Below, piece by piece: positions 35,409 to 45,562 of a stretch of 64,000 nucleotides of DNA. This DNA is from Janibacter cremeus. GTDB lineage: Bacteria; Actinomycetota; Actinomycetes; Actinomycetales; Dermatophilaceae. Under the pieces are notes generated by a model. It ran no database searches. It was not told the origin of the DNA and worked only from the letters and a program-made list of their open reading frames with translations. The stretch is taken from the NCBI RefSeq assembly GCF_013409205.1, contig NZ_JACCAE010000001.1, positions 2,976,001 through 3,040,000 of the forward strand, in the 5' to 3' direction. Position 1 is the stretch's first letter; every line of letters starts with the position of its first letter. The position numbers and the translations under genes were made by a program.

Positions 35409-36586
35409 GCGATCGAGCCCTCGGGGTGCAGGCGCAGCAGCGGCTGGCCGGGGGAGACGGGGTCGCCGTCCTCGACGAGCCACTCCACGACGGTTCCGGC
35501 GTGGTCGGCCAGCACCTCGCGGGTGTCACGCAGGGAGGAGATCCGGGCGACGACGTCACCGGCCGGGACGGCGGTTCCCGGTGTGCTCGCGGTGATCGCC
35601 ACGGTTCCCTTGACGGGGGCGGTGACCAGCCGCCAGGTGGGCTGGGAGGCCTCGCGGGCCGAGCCGTGCTCGCGCACCATGCGGTGTGCGGCGTCGAGGT
35701 CCTCCGGTGACTTCAGCGCGAGGACCTCCACGCCCTTCAGGCCGCGCTTCGCCAGGCCGGTAAGGGTACCGGCCGGCGGGATCTCGATGATTCCGGTCAC
35801 GCCGAGGTCGCGCATCGTCTCCATGCACAGGTCCCAGCGCACCGGGTTGCGCACCTGACTGACGATCCGCCGCAGGGCCTCACGGCCCGAGTGGATCACC
35901 TCGCCGTCGACGTTGGAGACCAGCGGCACCCGCGCGTCGTGGACGGAGACGGCGCGGGACAGACGCGCCAGGTCGTCGACGGCGGGGGCCATGTGCTCGG
36001 TGTGGAATGCGCCGGCGACCTTCAGCGGCATCACCCGGGTCTTGGCCGGGGGGTTGTCGGCGAGCGCGGCGAGCTGCTCGAGGGTGCCTGCGGCGACGAC
36101 CTGTCCGGCGCCGTTGACGTTGGCCGGGGTGAGCCCGTGGGACTCGAGGACGCTGGCGACCTCGTCCGGGTCGCCGCCGAGGACGGCGCTCATGCCGGTC
36201 GGGGTGGTCGTGGCCGCCGTGGCCATGGAGCGACCACGTTCACGGACCAGGACCATGGCCTGCTCCGCGCTGATCACGCCGGCGGCCGCGGCTGCGGTGA
36301 TCTCCCCGACGCTGTGTCCGGCACCGGCACCGACGACGCGGAAGCCGTCGGCCGGGTGCTCGAAGAGTGCGAGCAGGGAGAGCAGACCCGAGGCGACGAT
36401 CAGCGGCTGGGCGACCGCGGTGTCCTTGATGGTCTCCTCGTCGGAGGTCGTGCCATGCGCCTCGAGGTCCATGCCGGCGACGGCCGAGAGCCAGTGGAGG
36501 CGGTCGGAGACGCCGGGGAGTTCGAGCCACGGGGCGAGGAAGCCGGGCGTCTGGGAGCCCTGGCCTGGACAGGTGATGGCGAGCAC
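35405..36586 (-). CDS. fabD: ACP S-malonyltransferase fused to a BCCP/lipoyl-like domain
   Basis: A 393-residue protein. Residues 1 to about 300 are FabD, which loads malonate onto acyl carrier protein: CPGQGSQTPGFL at the N-terminus, the nucleophile in GHSVGE (Ser92), and the catalytic His in GAFHTEHM. A typical FabD is near 300-315 residues. Here residues 317-393 add a beta-rich domain (TAPVKGTVAITASTPG ... ADHAGTVVEWLVEDGDPV) that aligns with biotinyl/lipoyl carrier domains. The EAMKM position reads SSLRD, so the acceptor Lys is Arg353 and modification is unlikely. First fab gene after fasR; coupled to fabH. Confidence 0.9.
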   Translation of the reverse strand: MLAITCPGQGSQTPGFLAPWLELPGVSDRLHWLSAVAGMDLEAHGTTSDEETIKDTAVAQPLIVASGLLSLLALFEHPADGFRVVGAGAGHSVGEITAAAAAGVISAEQAMVLVRERGRSMATAATTTPTGMSAVLGGDPDEVASVLESHGLTPANVNGAGQVVAAGTLEQLAALADNPPAKTRVMPLKVAGAFHTEHMAPAVDDLARLSRAVSVHDARVPLVSNVDGEVIHSGREALRRIVSQVRNPVRWDLCMETMRDLGVTGIIEIPPAGTLTGLAKRGLKGVEVLALKSPEDLDAAHRMVREHGSAREASQPTWRLVTAPVKGTVAITASTPGTAVPAGDVVARISSLRDTREVLADHAGTVVEWLVEDGDPVSPGQPLLRLHPEGSIA

Positions 36587-36641
36587 GTCTCAAGACTCCC
36601 GGGCGAAGGGGGGTCTGCGCGACATCGACCCTGCCAGAGAT

Positions 36642-37820
36642 TCACCCGATGACTTTGGAGGAATCCTCCACAATCGACCCCAAGGTGAGTGCCACCCGCA
36701 CGGTGAAGGCCTCGTGCGGGTTGGTCAGGTCGTACCCGATGATGTCGGTGACTCGGCCCAGCCGGTAGCGCACGGTGTTCACGTGGACGTACAGGGCGCG
36801 GGCCGTCGCCTCGAGGCCGGGGGAGTCGAGGTGCGTGCGGGCCGTCTCCAGCAGGCTCGGGTGCTCGGCCAGCACGGCGGCGACGGTCTCGATGAGCGCC
36901 GCGCGGGCGAGGGTGTCGCCGGCGACCGCGCGCTCGGCCATCAGGTCGTCGGCCGCGACCGGTCGCGGGCGACCGGGCCAACCGTGGGCGGCCAGGTGGC
37001 CCGCCACGGCGGCGTGCGCGGAGACGGCGCCCTGGGCGAGGTCCTCGACCAGGGGTCCGTGGACGAGGTCGCCGTCGGCGAAGCACTCGGCGAGGTCGCG
37101 TACCCGTGTCCGCGGGTCGGTGGCCTCACCGATCACGGCCACGAGCCGGGCGCCCTGGACTCCTGCGAGTACCGGGAAGTTGTGTCGCTGGGCGACCCGG
37201 TGGACGGCGCTGACGGCCCCCGCAGGGTCGTCCCCCTCGGGTGAGTGTGGTGAATTCCCCACCAGCACAACGATATTCGCCACGCTGTCCCAGCCCAGGG
37301 CTGCAGCGCGCGTGCGTATCGACTCGTCGACCTCGCCGCGCATCACTGCGTCGATGATGAGTGACTCCAGCCGTGCATCCCAGGCGCCGCGCTGCTCGGC
37401 GGCCTGGGCGTAGACCAGCGCTGCGCCGAAGGCGATCTCGCTGGAGTAGCGCAGGACCGCCACGCGCAGGTCAGTCACATCCCCCGGACGGGCCAGGTCC
37501 TCCACGCGCTCCTCGACCACCTCGACGACGGTACGGGCGAGCTCGAGGGTCTGGGCCAGGCTGATGGTTCGGGTCAGCTCCCACGGTGCTGCGCCGAAGA
37601 TGGTGCGGGTGTCTGCGGGCCCGGTGCCGTTGAGCCAGTCGATGAAGTTGGCGATGCCGGCCTGCGCGACCATGCCGACCCATGAGCGCTCACGAGCGCT
37701 GAGCGTGGCGTACCAGTCGTGTCTGTCCTCGAGTCGCCGCGTCGCGGCGGTGGCGAGCTCACCACCCTTGCGCCGCACCGAGCGACGAGTGGTGAGGGAG
37801 ACGAGGCCACGACGGGACAT
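36642..37820 (-). CDS. fasR: PucR-family fatty acid synthesis regulator (FasR-like)
   Basis: A 392-residue transcription regulator. The C-terminus is a PucR-type helix-turn-helix (TARTHLDSPGLEATARALYV, then HVNTVRYRLGRVTDIIGYDL). The N-terminal two thirds form a sensor-like region (LSARERSWVGMVAQAGIANF, DSVANIVVLVG). In Streptomyces the gene at this position upstream of fabD-fabH-acpP-fabF encodes FasR, an activator of the fab operon; the same order is kept here with 55 bp before fabD. Its own 5' side borders a repeat-like element after argG. Confidence 0.9.
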   Translation of the reverse strand: MSRRGLVSLTTRRSVRRKGGELATAATRRLEDRHDWYATLSARERSWVGMVAQAGIANFIDWLNGTGPADTRTIFGAAPWELTRTISLAQTLELARTVVEVVEERVEDLARPGDVTDLRVAVLRYSSEIAFGAALVYAQAAEQRGAWDARLESLIIDAVMRGEVDESIRTRAAALGWDSVANIVVLVGNSPHSPEGDDPAGAVSAVHRVAQRHNFPVLAGVQGARLVAVIGEATDPRTRVRDLAECFADGDLVHGPLVEDLAQGAVSAHAAVAGHLAAHGWPGRPRPVAADDLMAERAVAGDTLARAALIETVAAVLAEHPSLLETARTHLDSPGLEATARALYVHVNTVRYRLGRVTDIIGYDLTNPHEAFTVRVALTLGSIVEDSSKVIG

Positions 37821-37854
37821 GCGGGCAGTCTATGTGTGAACAGCACAATCGCGG

Positions 37855-37896
37855 GGGCTCACGCTTGCTGGGTGACCTGCGCCCCGAGGACCCTCC
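37855..37896. repeat. Diverged relative of the 1961-2001 repeat
   Basis: GGGCTCACG, then 8 variable bases, then a GYGACCTGCGCCCC core match the sequence at 1961-1992 at about 27 of 31 positions. The hairpin GC(A/T)GG...CCTGC is retained with one mismatch. It lies in the 91-bp gap between argG and fasR, as the other lies between a gene 3' end and the znuA promoter. It is possibly a dispersed intergenic element. Confidence 0.55.
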
Positions 37897-37911
37897 AACG
37901 ACCTGCTCGGA

Positions 37912-39441
<1,530 letters not shown>

Positions 39442-39454
39442 CTACGCTCGGGGC

Positions 39455-40468
39455 ATGGTGAGCACGAACATCCTCCTCCTCGCCCATCGTGGCGCCTGCG
39501 GGTATCGGCCCGAGCACACATCTGCCGCTTACGAGCTGGCGGTGGAGATGGGGGCTGACTACATCGAGCCCGATCTGGTCATGACCGCCGACGGCGTGCT
39601 CGTGGACCGGCACGAGCCGGACATCTCCGAGACGACCGACGTCGCCGACCACCCTGAGTTCGCCGGACGCAGGCGCACGAAGGGGGTCGACGGCACGGCT
39701 GTGACAGGTTGGTTCGTCGACGACTTCACCCTGGCGGAGCTGAGGACGCTTCGGGCCAGGGAGCGTCTGGGCAGCCTGCGCCCCGGCTCGGCCCGCTTCG
39801 ACGGTCGGTACCCGGTCATGACCTTCGAGGAGGTACTTCGGCAGCGCTCGGACCTGGCGCGCGAGAGCGGACGACCCATCGGGATCATTCCCGAGATCAA
39901 GCACTCGACCTACCTGCGCGAGCTGGGCTTCGACCCCGAGGGCGAGGTGACCCGACTGCTTCAGGAGCACGACCTGAACGCTCGGAGCGCCCCGGCGTGG
40001 GTCCAGTCCTTCGAGCCGACCGCCCTGGAGAGTCTGCGTACCGCCGGATACCGCGGTCGGTCGCTCCTCCTCACCGAGGCAGGCGGGGCTCCCTTCGACC
40101 TGCGTGAGCAGGGGACCACGTACGCCGACCTGCTCACCCCGCAGGCCCTGCAGAAGGTCGCCCGGTGGGCCGACGCGATCAGCCCGGAGAAGACGCAGGT
40201 CATCCCCTGGACCGTGGACGACAGGCTGGGGGAGCCGACCCGCGTCGTCGCCGATGCCCACGCAGCCGGCCTGGAGGTCTTCCCCTGGACCTTCCGTGCG
40301 GAGAATGCCTTTCTGCCGTTGGACTACCGCACCGGCGACGACCCAGCTGCCCACGGTCGTCTGGTCGATGAGGTGATGGTCCACCTGACGGCCGGTATCG
40401 ACGGGATCTTCTGCGACCAGCCGGACGTGTGCGCCCAGGCGCGCTCGCGGTACGTGACGCAGGACTGA
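39455..40468 (+). CDS. Glycerophosphodiester phosphodiesterase
   Basis: A 337-residue GDPD-family TIM barrel that hydrolyses glycerophosphodiesters to glycerol-3-phosphate and an alcohol. Catalytic and metal residues are in LLAHRGACGYRPEHTSAAY (HRG and PE), DYIEPDLVMTADGVLVDRHEP (E-D and DH-type positions) and IIPEIKHSTY. No signal peptide is apparent, so it is likely cytoplasmic, unlike the secreted GlpQ forms with similar barrels. It is divergent from argG across about 115 bp. The C-terminal IDGIFCDQPD completes the barrel. Confidence 0.92.
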   Translation: MVSTNILLLAHRGACGYRPEHTSAAYELAVEMGADYIEPDLVMTADGVLVDRHEPDISETTDVADHPEFAGRRRTKGVDGTAVTGWFVDDFTLAELRTLRARERLGSLRPGSARFDGRYPVMTFEEVLRQRSDLARESGRPIGIIPEIKHSTYLRELGFDPEGEVTRLLQEHDLNARSAPAWVQSFEPTALESLRTAGYRGRSLLLTEAGGAPFDLREQGTTYADLLTPQALQKVARWADAISPEKTQVIPWTVDDRLGEPTRVVADAHAAGLEVFPWTFRAENAFLPLDYRTGDDPAAHGRLVDEVMVHLTAGIDGIFCDQPDVCAQARSRYVTQD

Positions 40469-40518
40469 TGCGCCCGGTCCTGCCGATGAGACAGTTGCTG
40501 CCGGTAGCAGGTGGCCGC

Positions 40519-41121
40519 TCAGACCGGCGCCAGGGGAGTGTGCGGTTCGTCCGGGAGCACAACCTCGAGGGTGTCGCCGGGACGTACCGAGCCGCTGCGC
40601 TCGACGACGCCCATGACGCCCGCGCGTCGGACGATGCCGACACCGTCGAGGCTGAGGGCGCCACCGGTGGGCCCGAGCTCGACGTCGGAGTCAGAGGCCG
40701 CGCCGTCGACCCGCCGGACGACTACCTTGAGCAGCCCGGCGGAGTGCTCGTTGATCTGGCGGCAGGGGTTGCGCAGTCCGGTCACTCGTACGACGGCGTC
40801 GCCGATCATCAGCCGCGTGTCGGTGGGCACTCCGAGCAGGTCGACCCCGTCAGTCAGGACGTTCTCCCCGAGAGAGCCCGGACCGACGTCGTGCCCGGCG
40901 GCCCGGGCATCGTCCAGCACGTCGGACTGGATGAGGTGGACCTGGCGCAGGTTGGGCTGGTTGGGGTTGCGCCGCAGACGTGAGAGGTGCTGCACGACAG
41001 TGCCCGCATGGGCGTCGCCGCGCACACCCAGACCCTCCACGAGCTCGATGTGCTCGCACGGGGTCTTGCTGAACCGATGGAACTCGTCACGGCTGACGGC
41101 AACGACGACGGGGGTGCCCAC
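40519..41121 (-). CDS. MOSC-domain protein
   Basis: A 200-residue MOSC-domain protein. The domain is implicated in molybdenum-cofactor sulfur transfer and in metal-sulfur carrier roles. Diagnostic stretches are LGVRGDAHAGTVVQHLSR, GPGSLGENVLTDGVDL and VTGLRNPCRQINEHSAGLL, with the conserved Cys in RNPC. A molybdopterin-linked fdhD gene lies 3 kb away on the same strand, a weak functional hint. The C-terminus returns to GVVERSGSVRPGDTLEV, typical of the fold. Confidence 0.92.
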   Translation of the reverse strand: MGTPVVVAVSRDEFHRFSKTPCEHIELVEGLGVRGDAHAGTVVQHLSRLRRNPNQPNLRQVHLIQSDVLDDARAAGHDVGPGSLGENVLTDGVDLLGVPTDTRLMIGDAVVRVTGLRNPCRQINEHSAGLLKVVVRRVDGAASDSDVELGPTGGALSLDGVGIVRRAGVMGVVERSGSVRPGDTLEVVLPDEPHTPLAPV

Positions 41122-41171
41122 GTCATGATCCTGTCACGGTTGCGGACACCCCCTTCGACGGGTGCAGCGCG

Positions 41172-44018
41172 TCAGGCGTCGCCACCCGTGGTGCCCGAGG
41201 TACCGGCGGTGACATCGAGGAGGCGGTACTTCTCGGCGGCCTGACCCGGGACGTCCTCGGGGACCCACCCGCGGTCGGCGAGCATCTGCAGCGCCCGCAC
41301 CGCCATCGACGGACCGTCGACGTGGAAGTACCGGCGTGCGGCCGCGCGGGTGTCGGAGAACCCGAACCCGTCCGTGCCGAGTGCCGAGAACTCTTCCGGC
41401 ACCCACGGCCGGATCTGGTCCTGCACCTGCTTCATGAAGTCGGACACGGCGACGATCGGGCCGATCGAGTCCTGGAGGGCACGGGTGACGTACGGGACCC
41501 GGCGCTCCTGCTCCGGTCGGAGGAAGCGGTCCTCGTCGCAGGACATGGCCTCGCGACGCAGCTGCGTCCAACTCGTCACGGACCACACATCAGCGACGAC
41601 GCCCCAGTCATCGCGCAGCAGCTCCTGCGCCTCCAGGGCCCAGGGCATCCCGACACCACTGGCGAGCAGCTGACAGCGCGGTGGGGTGTCGCCCAGGCCT
41701 GAGGTGTCGCCGGCCGAATACCGGTACATGCCCTTCAGCAGTCCGTCGACGTCCAGCCCCTCCGGCTCGGGCGGGTGGACGATCGGCTCGTTGTAGAGCG
41801 TGAGGTAGTAGATGACGTTGCGGCTGGAGTCGCCCTGCGGGGCGTCACCGCCGTACATCGTCTCCAGACCCTGGTGCATGATGTGCGCGATCTCGAAGCC
41901 GTAGGCCGGGTCCCAGGAGACGACGGCCGGGTTGGTCGAGGCCAGTAGCGGGGAGTGCCCGTCGGCGTGCTGCAGGCCCTCACCGGTCAGGGTCGTGCGA
42001 CCGGCGGTGGCGCCGAGCATGAAGCCGCGCGACATCTGGTCCCCGGCAGCCCAGATGCCGTCACCGGTGCGCTGGAAGCCGAACATCGAGTAGAAGATGT
42101 AGACGGGGATCATCGGCTCGCCGTGCGTGGCATAGCTCGTCGCGGCAGCGGTGAAGGCGGCCACGGAGCCGGCCTCGTTGATCCCGGTGTGCTGGATCTG
42201 TCCCTGCTCGGACTCGCGGTAGGCGAGCATGAGGTCAGCATCGACGGAGGTGTAGTTCTGCCCGTGCGGGTTGTAGATCTTCTTCGTCGGGAAGAACGAG
42301 TCCATGCCGAACGTGCGGGCCTCGTCAGGGATGATCGGGACGATGCGGTTGCCGAAGCCCTTCTCCCGCATGAGGTCCTTCAGCAGGCGCACCCACGCCA
42401 TCGTCGTGGCGATCTCCTGCTTGCCGGAACCCTTGGCGAGCTGGCCGTACTTCTCCTTGGAGGGCAGGGCCAGCGGCTCGTACTTCACGCGCCGCTCCGG
42501 CAGGCCGCCGCCGAGCTTCTCGCGACGCTCCTTCATGTACTGGATGGCCTCGTCGTCCTCGCCGGGGTGGTAGTACGGCGGGAGGTACGGGTCCTTCTCC
42601 AGCTCCTCGTCGGAGATCGGGATGCGCAGGCCGTCGCGCAGGCCCTTGAGGTCCTCGAGAGTGAGCTTCTTCATCTGGTGGGTCGCATTGCGCCCGGCGA
42701 AGCTCGACCCCAGGCCATAGCCCTTGATCGTCTTGGCGAGGATCACCGTCGGCTGGCCCGTGTGCTCCATGGCCGCGCGGTAGGCGGCGTAGACCTTGTT
42801 GTAGTCGTGGCCGCCTCGCTTGAGCTTCCACCACACGTCCGCATCGGACCAGTCCTTGACCAGCTTGCGGGTGCGTGGGTCGCGGTCGAAGAAGTGCTCA
42901 CGCACGTAGGCGCCGTCGTTGGCCCGGAAGGTCTGGTAGTCGCCGTCGGGCGTCTGGTTCATCAGGTTGATCAGCGCGCCGTCGTGGTCGGCGGCCAGCA
43001 GCGGGTCCCAGCCTCGTCCCCAGACGACCTTGATGACGTTCCACCCGGCGCCGCGGAAGAAGGCCTCGAGCTCCTGGATGATCTTGCCGTTGCCGCGGAC
43101 CGGACCGTCGAGGCGCTGCAGGTTGCAGTTGATGACGAAGGTGAGGTTGTCCAGCTCTTCGTTGGCCGCCGTCTGCAGCAGACCGCGGCTCTCCGCCTCG
43201 TCCATCTCGCCGTCACCGAGGAAGGCCCACACGTGCTGCTCCGAGGTGTCCTTGATGCCCCGGTTCTGCAGGTACTTGTTGAACTGGGCCTGGTAGATCG
43301 CATTCATCGGGCCGATGCCCATCGACACCGTCGGGAACTCCCAGAACTGCGGCATCAGGCGCGGGTGCGGGTAGGAGGGCATCCCCAGGTCGGAGTCGCC
43401 GGCCAGAGTCGACGCCTCCTGGCGGAAGCCGTCCATCTGCTCCTCGCTCAGGCGGCCCTCGAGGTACGCGCGGGCGTACATGCCGGGGGAGGCGTGCCCC
43501 TGGAAGAAGATCTGGTCCCCGCCACCGGGGTGGTCCTTCCCGCGCCAGAAGTGGTTGAAGCCGACTTCGTACATCGTCGCGGCGGACGCGTACGAGGAGA
43601 TGTGCCCGCCGACCCCGATGTCGGGCCGTTGGGCGCGGTGCACCTGGATCGCGGCGTTCCAGCGAATCCAGGCACGGTAGCGACGCTCGACCTCCTGGTC
43701 GCCCGGGTACCACGGCTCGTTGGTCGGGGAGATGGTGTTGACGTAGTCGGTGGTGGTCAACGACGGGACGCCGACGCTCTTCATCCGGGCCCTCTCGAGC
43801 AACCGCAGCATCACGTACCGGGCCCGCTCCCGCCCCGATGCGTCGATGACGGCATCGAGCGACTCGAGCCACTCCGCCGTCTCCTCGGAGTCGATGTCCG
43901 GCAGGTGGGTGGGGATGCCGTTGAGGATGGGGCCGTCGCTGAGGTGATCGGCAGATCCGGGCACGTCGTCGTCCTTTCCGAAGAACTGTCCCCCGGGGGT
44001 GTCGGAAGACACACTCAT
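41172..44018 (-). CDS. aceE: Pyruvate dehydrogenase E1 component, homodimeric
   Basis: A 948-residue thiamine-diphosphate enzyme that decarboxylates pyruvate and acylates the lipoyl E2. The TPP signature GDGEMDE...NLTFVINCN is present, together with [20 protein letters not shown] (part) and [15 protein letters not shown] in the second half. Length matches AceE rather than E1alpha/beta. E2 and E3 are not in the window, as in other actinobacteria where AceE acts in a mixed PDH-ODH complex. I chose [10 protein letters not shown] at 44018. In mycobacteria aceE adjoins the DUF3052-ahpE pair; here fdhD and two PH-domain genes come between. Confidence 0.97.
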   Translation of the reverse strand: MSVSSDTPGGQFFGKDDDVPGSADHLSDGPILNGIPTHLPDIDSEETAEWLESLDAVIDASGRERARYVMLRLLERARMKSVGVPSLTTTDYVNTISPTNEPWYPGDQEVERRYRAWIRWNAAIQVHRAQRPDIGVGGHISSYASAATMYEVGFNHFWRGKDHPGGGDQIFFQGHASPGMYARAYLEGRLSEEQMDGFRQEASTLAGDSDLGMPSYPHPRLMPQFWEFPTVSMGIGPMNAIYQAQFNKYLQNRGIKDTSEQHVWAFLGDGEMDEAESRGLLQTAANEELDNLTFVINCNLQRLDGPVRGNGKIIQELEAFFRGAGWNVIKVVWGRGWDPLLAADHDGALINLMNQTPDGDYQTFRANDGAYVREHFFDRDPRTRKLVKDWSDADVWWKLKRGGHDYNKVYAAYRAAMEHTGQPTVILAKTIKGYGLGSSFAGRNATHQMKKLTLEDLKGLRDGLRIPISDEELEKDPYLPPYYHPGEDDEAIQYMKERREKLGGGLPERRVKYEPLALPSKEKYGQLAKGSGKQEIATTMAWVRLLKDLMREKGFGNRIVPIIPDEARTFGMDSFFPTKKIYNPHGQNYTSVDADLMLAYRESEQGQIQHTGINEAGSVAAFTAAATSYATHGEPMIPVYIFYSMFGFQRTGDGIWAAGDQMSRGFMLGATAGRTTLTGEGLQHADGHSPLLASTNPAVVSWDPAYGFEIAHIMHQGLETMYGGDAPQGDSSRNVIYYLTLYNEPIVHPPEPEGLDVDGLLKGMYRYSAGDTSGLGDTPPRCQLLASGVGMPWALEAQELLRDDWGVVADVWSVTSWTQLRREAMSCDEDRFLRPEQERRVPYVTRALQDSIGPIVAVSDFMKQVQDQIRPWVPEEFSALGTDGFGFSDTRAAARRYFHVDGPSMAVRALQMLADRGWVPEDVPGQAAEKYRLLDVTAGTSGTTGGDA

Positions 44019-44093
44019 CTTCCCTCGCCCGTGTCGCGCGTCACAAGCCGGGGTCAGGTGACGGACCCGCACGGACGTCCGCGATCATGGCGA

Positions 44094-44972
44094 TCAGGCG
44101 TCGACGCGCTCCGGGTGGGCGTAGGCGGTGGCCCTCGGCTCCCGTACGAACCCGAGCAGGGTCAGCCCGCTGCGCTCGGCCACTTCGACGGCCAGGGTGG
44201 TCGCGGCGGAGACGCAGGCGAGCACCGGGGCGCCGGCGACGGCGGCCTTCTGGGCGATCTCGAAGCCGGCCCGGGAGGAGACGAGCAGGACGTGCCCGCG
44301 AAGGGGGAGACCCCCTTCGCGCGCGGCCCACCCGATGATCTTGTCGACGGCGTTGTGCCGACCGATGTCCTCCCGGACCGCCAGGAGGCGCCCGTCGGGG
44401 TCGAGCAGGGCGGCGGCGTGGACGCCGCCGGTGGCCTCGAAGACCTTCTGGCGATCGCGCATGGCTGACATCCCGGCGTGGATGTGCTCCAGCGAGTGAC
44501 TCGCCGGGTCGTCGGAGGGCTGGTGGGGGAGCGCCGCGAGCAGGTCGTCGACCGAGGTCGAGCCGCACACCCCGCACGCGCTCGTCGCGACCTCGGTCCG
44601 CGCCGTCACCGGTCGCCGCAGCGAGACGCCCGCCGCGAGGGTGACCTCGACGACGTTGAAGGTCGGGGAACCGTCCGGGCCGGTATCGGTGCAGTGCATC
44701 ATCGCGGCGACGTCCTCGGCGTCCCCGATGAGCCCCTCGGCGACCAGGTGCCCCAGCGCGAGGTCGAAGTCGTCACCGGGCAGGCGCATCGTCGTCGTCA
44801 CGGTCGTCGACGGCGGTCGCAGCTCGCTCGGTGCGCCACCCGCGGCCAGCCCGGCGGCTGGGAGGGAGGCCACCCGGATCTCCAGGGGTTCCTCGACGGC
44901 GAGCGACTCGATCCTGCTGACCGATCGGTCACCCATGCGCTGCACGCGCAACCGCTGTGTCATCCGTCCCAT
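44094..44972 (-). CDS. fdhD: Formate dehydrogenase accessory sulfurtransferase FdhD
   Basis: A 292-residue FdhD protein that passes sulfur from IscS to the molybdenum cofactor of formate dehydrogenases. The active loop is TSACGVCGSTSVDD with paired Cys. The nucleotide-recognition part includes FEATGGVHAAALLD, VREDIGRHNAVDKIIGWA and VSSRAGFEIAQKAAVAG. No formate dehydrogenase gene is present in the window. The coding sequence contains a perfect hairpin of the CGAAGGGGG repeat near 44293-44316. A start at 44972 (MGRMTQRLRVQ) is preferred over upstream extension. Confidence 0.95.
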   Translation of the reverse strand: MGRMTQRLRVQRMGDRSVSRIESLAVEEPLEIRVASLPAAGLAAGGAPSELRPPSTTVTTTMRLPGDDFDLALGHLVAEGLIGDAEDVAAMMHCTDTGPDGSPTFNVVEVTLAAGVSLRRPVTARTEVATSACGVCGSTSVDDLLAALPHQPSDDPASHSLEHIHAGMSAMRDRQKVFEATGGVHAAALLDPDGRLLAVREDIGRHNAVDKIIGWAAREGGLPLRGHVLLVSSRAGFEIAQKAAVAGAPVLACVSAATTLAVEVAERSGLTLLGFVREPRATAYAHPERVDA

Positions 44973-45028
44973 GGGCCCCTCCTTCCTCGTCCGACCATGT
45001 GGCCAGCCTACGGACGAGGTCTGGTGTG

Positions 45029-45562
45029 ATGGTGCCCGTGGATGATCACGAGCCCCAGCCCCCTTCGCCCCCACCGGCGGTGCTTCCGCTGCTGGGGGAC
45101 CACGGCGCGCCCTGGCGACCGGTCTCGCCCGAGCTGAGCACCGTGCGGCGGGTCAGCGCCACGGCGGTCCTGGTGCCGCTGGCCCTCGCCACCGCCGCGG
45201 CCGCCGTGTTCCTCACCCCGTGGCTGGCCGTGGCCACCGCGGTCCTCGCGATCGTCTGGTCGTGGCTGATGTGGCTCATCCCGCGGCAGGTGCGCGCGAT
45301 CAGCTGGGTGGAGCTGCCGGAGGAGCTGGCCATCCGCAAGGGACGAATGTGGCGCTCGATGGTGACCATCCCCTACGGCCGCATCCAGTACGTCGACATC
45401 TCCTCAGGGCCGTACAAGCGGTCGAAGGGTCTGGCCGACATCACCGTCAACACCGCCTCCCCGGCCAGCAGCGGGGACATCCCCGGACTGCCCGTCGACG
45501 TGGCCGAGGAGCTGCGCGTCCGGCTCGCGGCGCACGGCGAGGCGCAGTGGGCGGGCCTGTGA
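45029..45562 (+). CDS. Bacterial PH-domain membrane protein (YdbS-like)
   Basis: A 177-residue protein with a Pro-rich N-terminus, two transmembrane helices (VLVPLALATAAAAVFLTPWL and VLAIVWSWLMWLI) and one bPH2 (YdbS/YdbT) domain containing the diagnostic IPYGRIQYVDISSGPYKRSKGLADITVNTA. Function is unknown; in Bacillus, YdbS-YdbT pairs protect against bacteriocin or envelope stress. Its stop overlaps the start of the larger partner gene (GTGA). It is divergent from fdhD. GTG 45026 is an alternative start. Confidence 0.88.
   Translation: MVPVDDHEPQPPSPPPAVLPLLGDHGAPWRPVSPELSTVRRVSATAVLVPLALATAAAAVFLTPWLAVATAVLAIVWSWLMWLIPRQVRAISWVELPEELAIRKGRMWRSMVTIPYGRIQYVDISSGPYKRSKGLADITVNTASPASSGDIPGLPVDVAEELRVRLAAHGEAQWAGL

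Noticed and set aside
35405..36586. A functional biotin carrier domain on FabD
   Set aside because: The EAMKM acceptor is SSLRD; without the Lys it cannot be biotinylated or lipoylated.
41955..44468. An 837-residue plus-strand open frame
   Set aside because: It runs opposite aceE and fdhD, both of which are certain; its composition is that of an antisense GC-rich shadow.
40519..44972. A molybdenum cofactor operon formed by the MOSC protein and fdhD
   Set aside because: They are separated by aceE and have separate starts; no moa, moe or mob genes are present.
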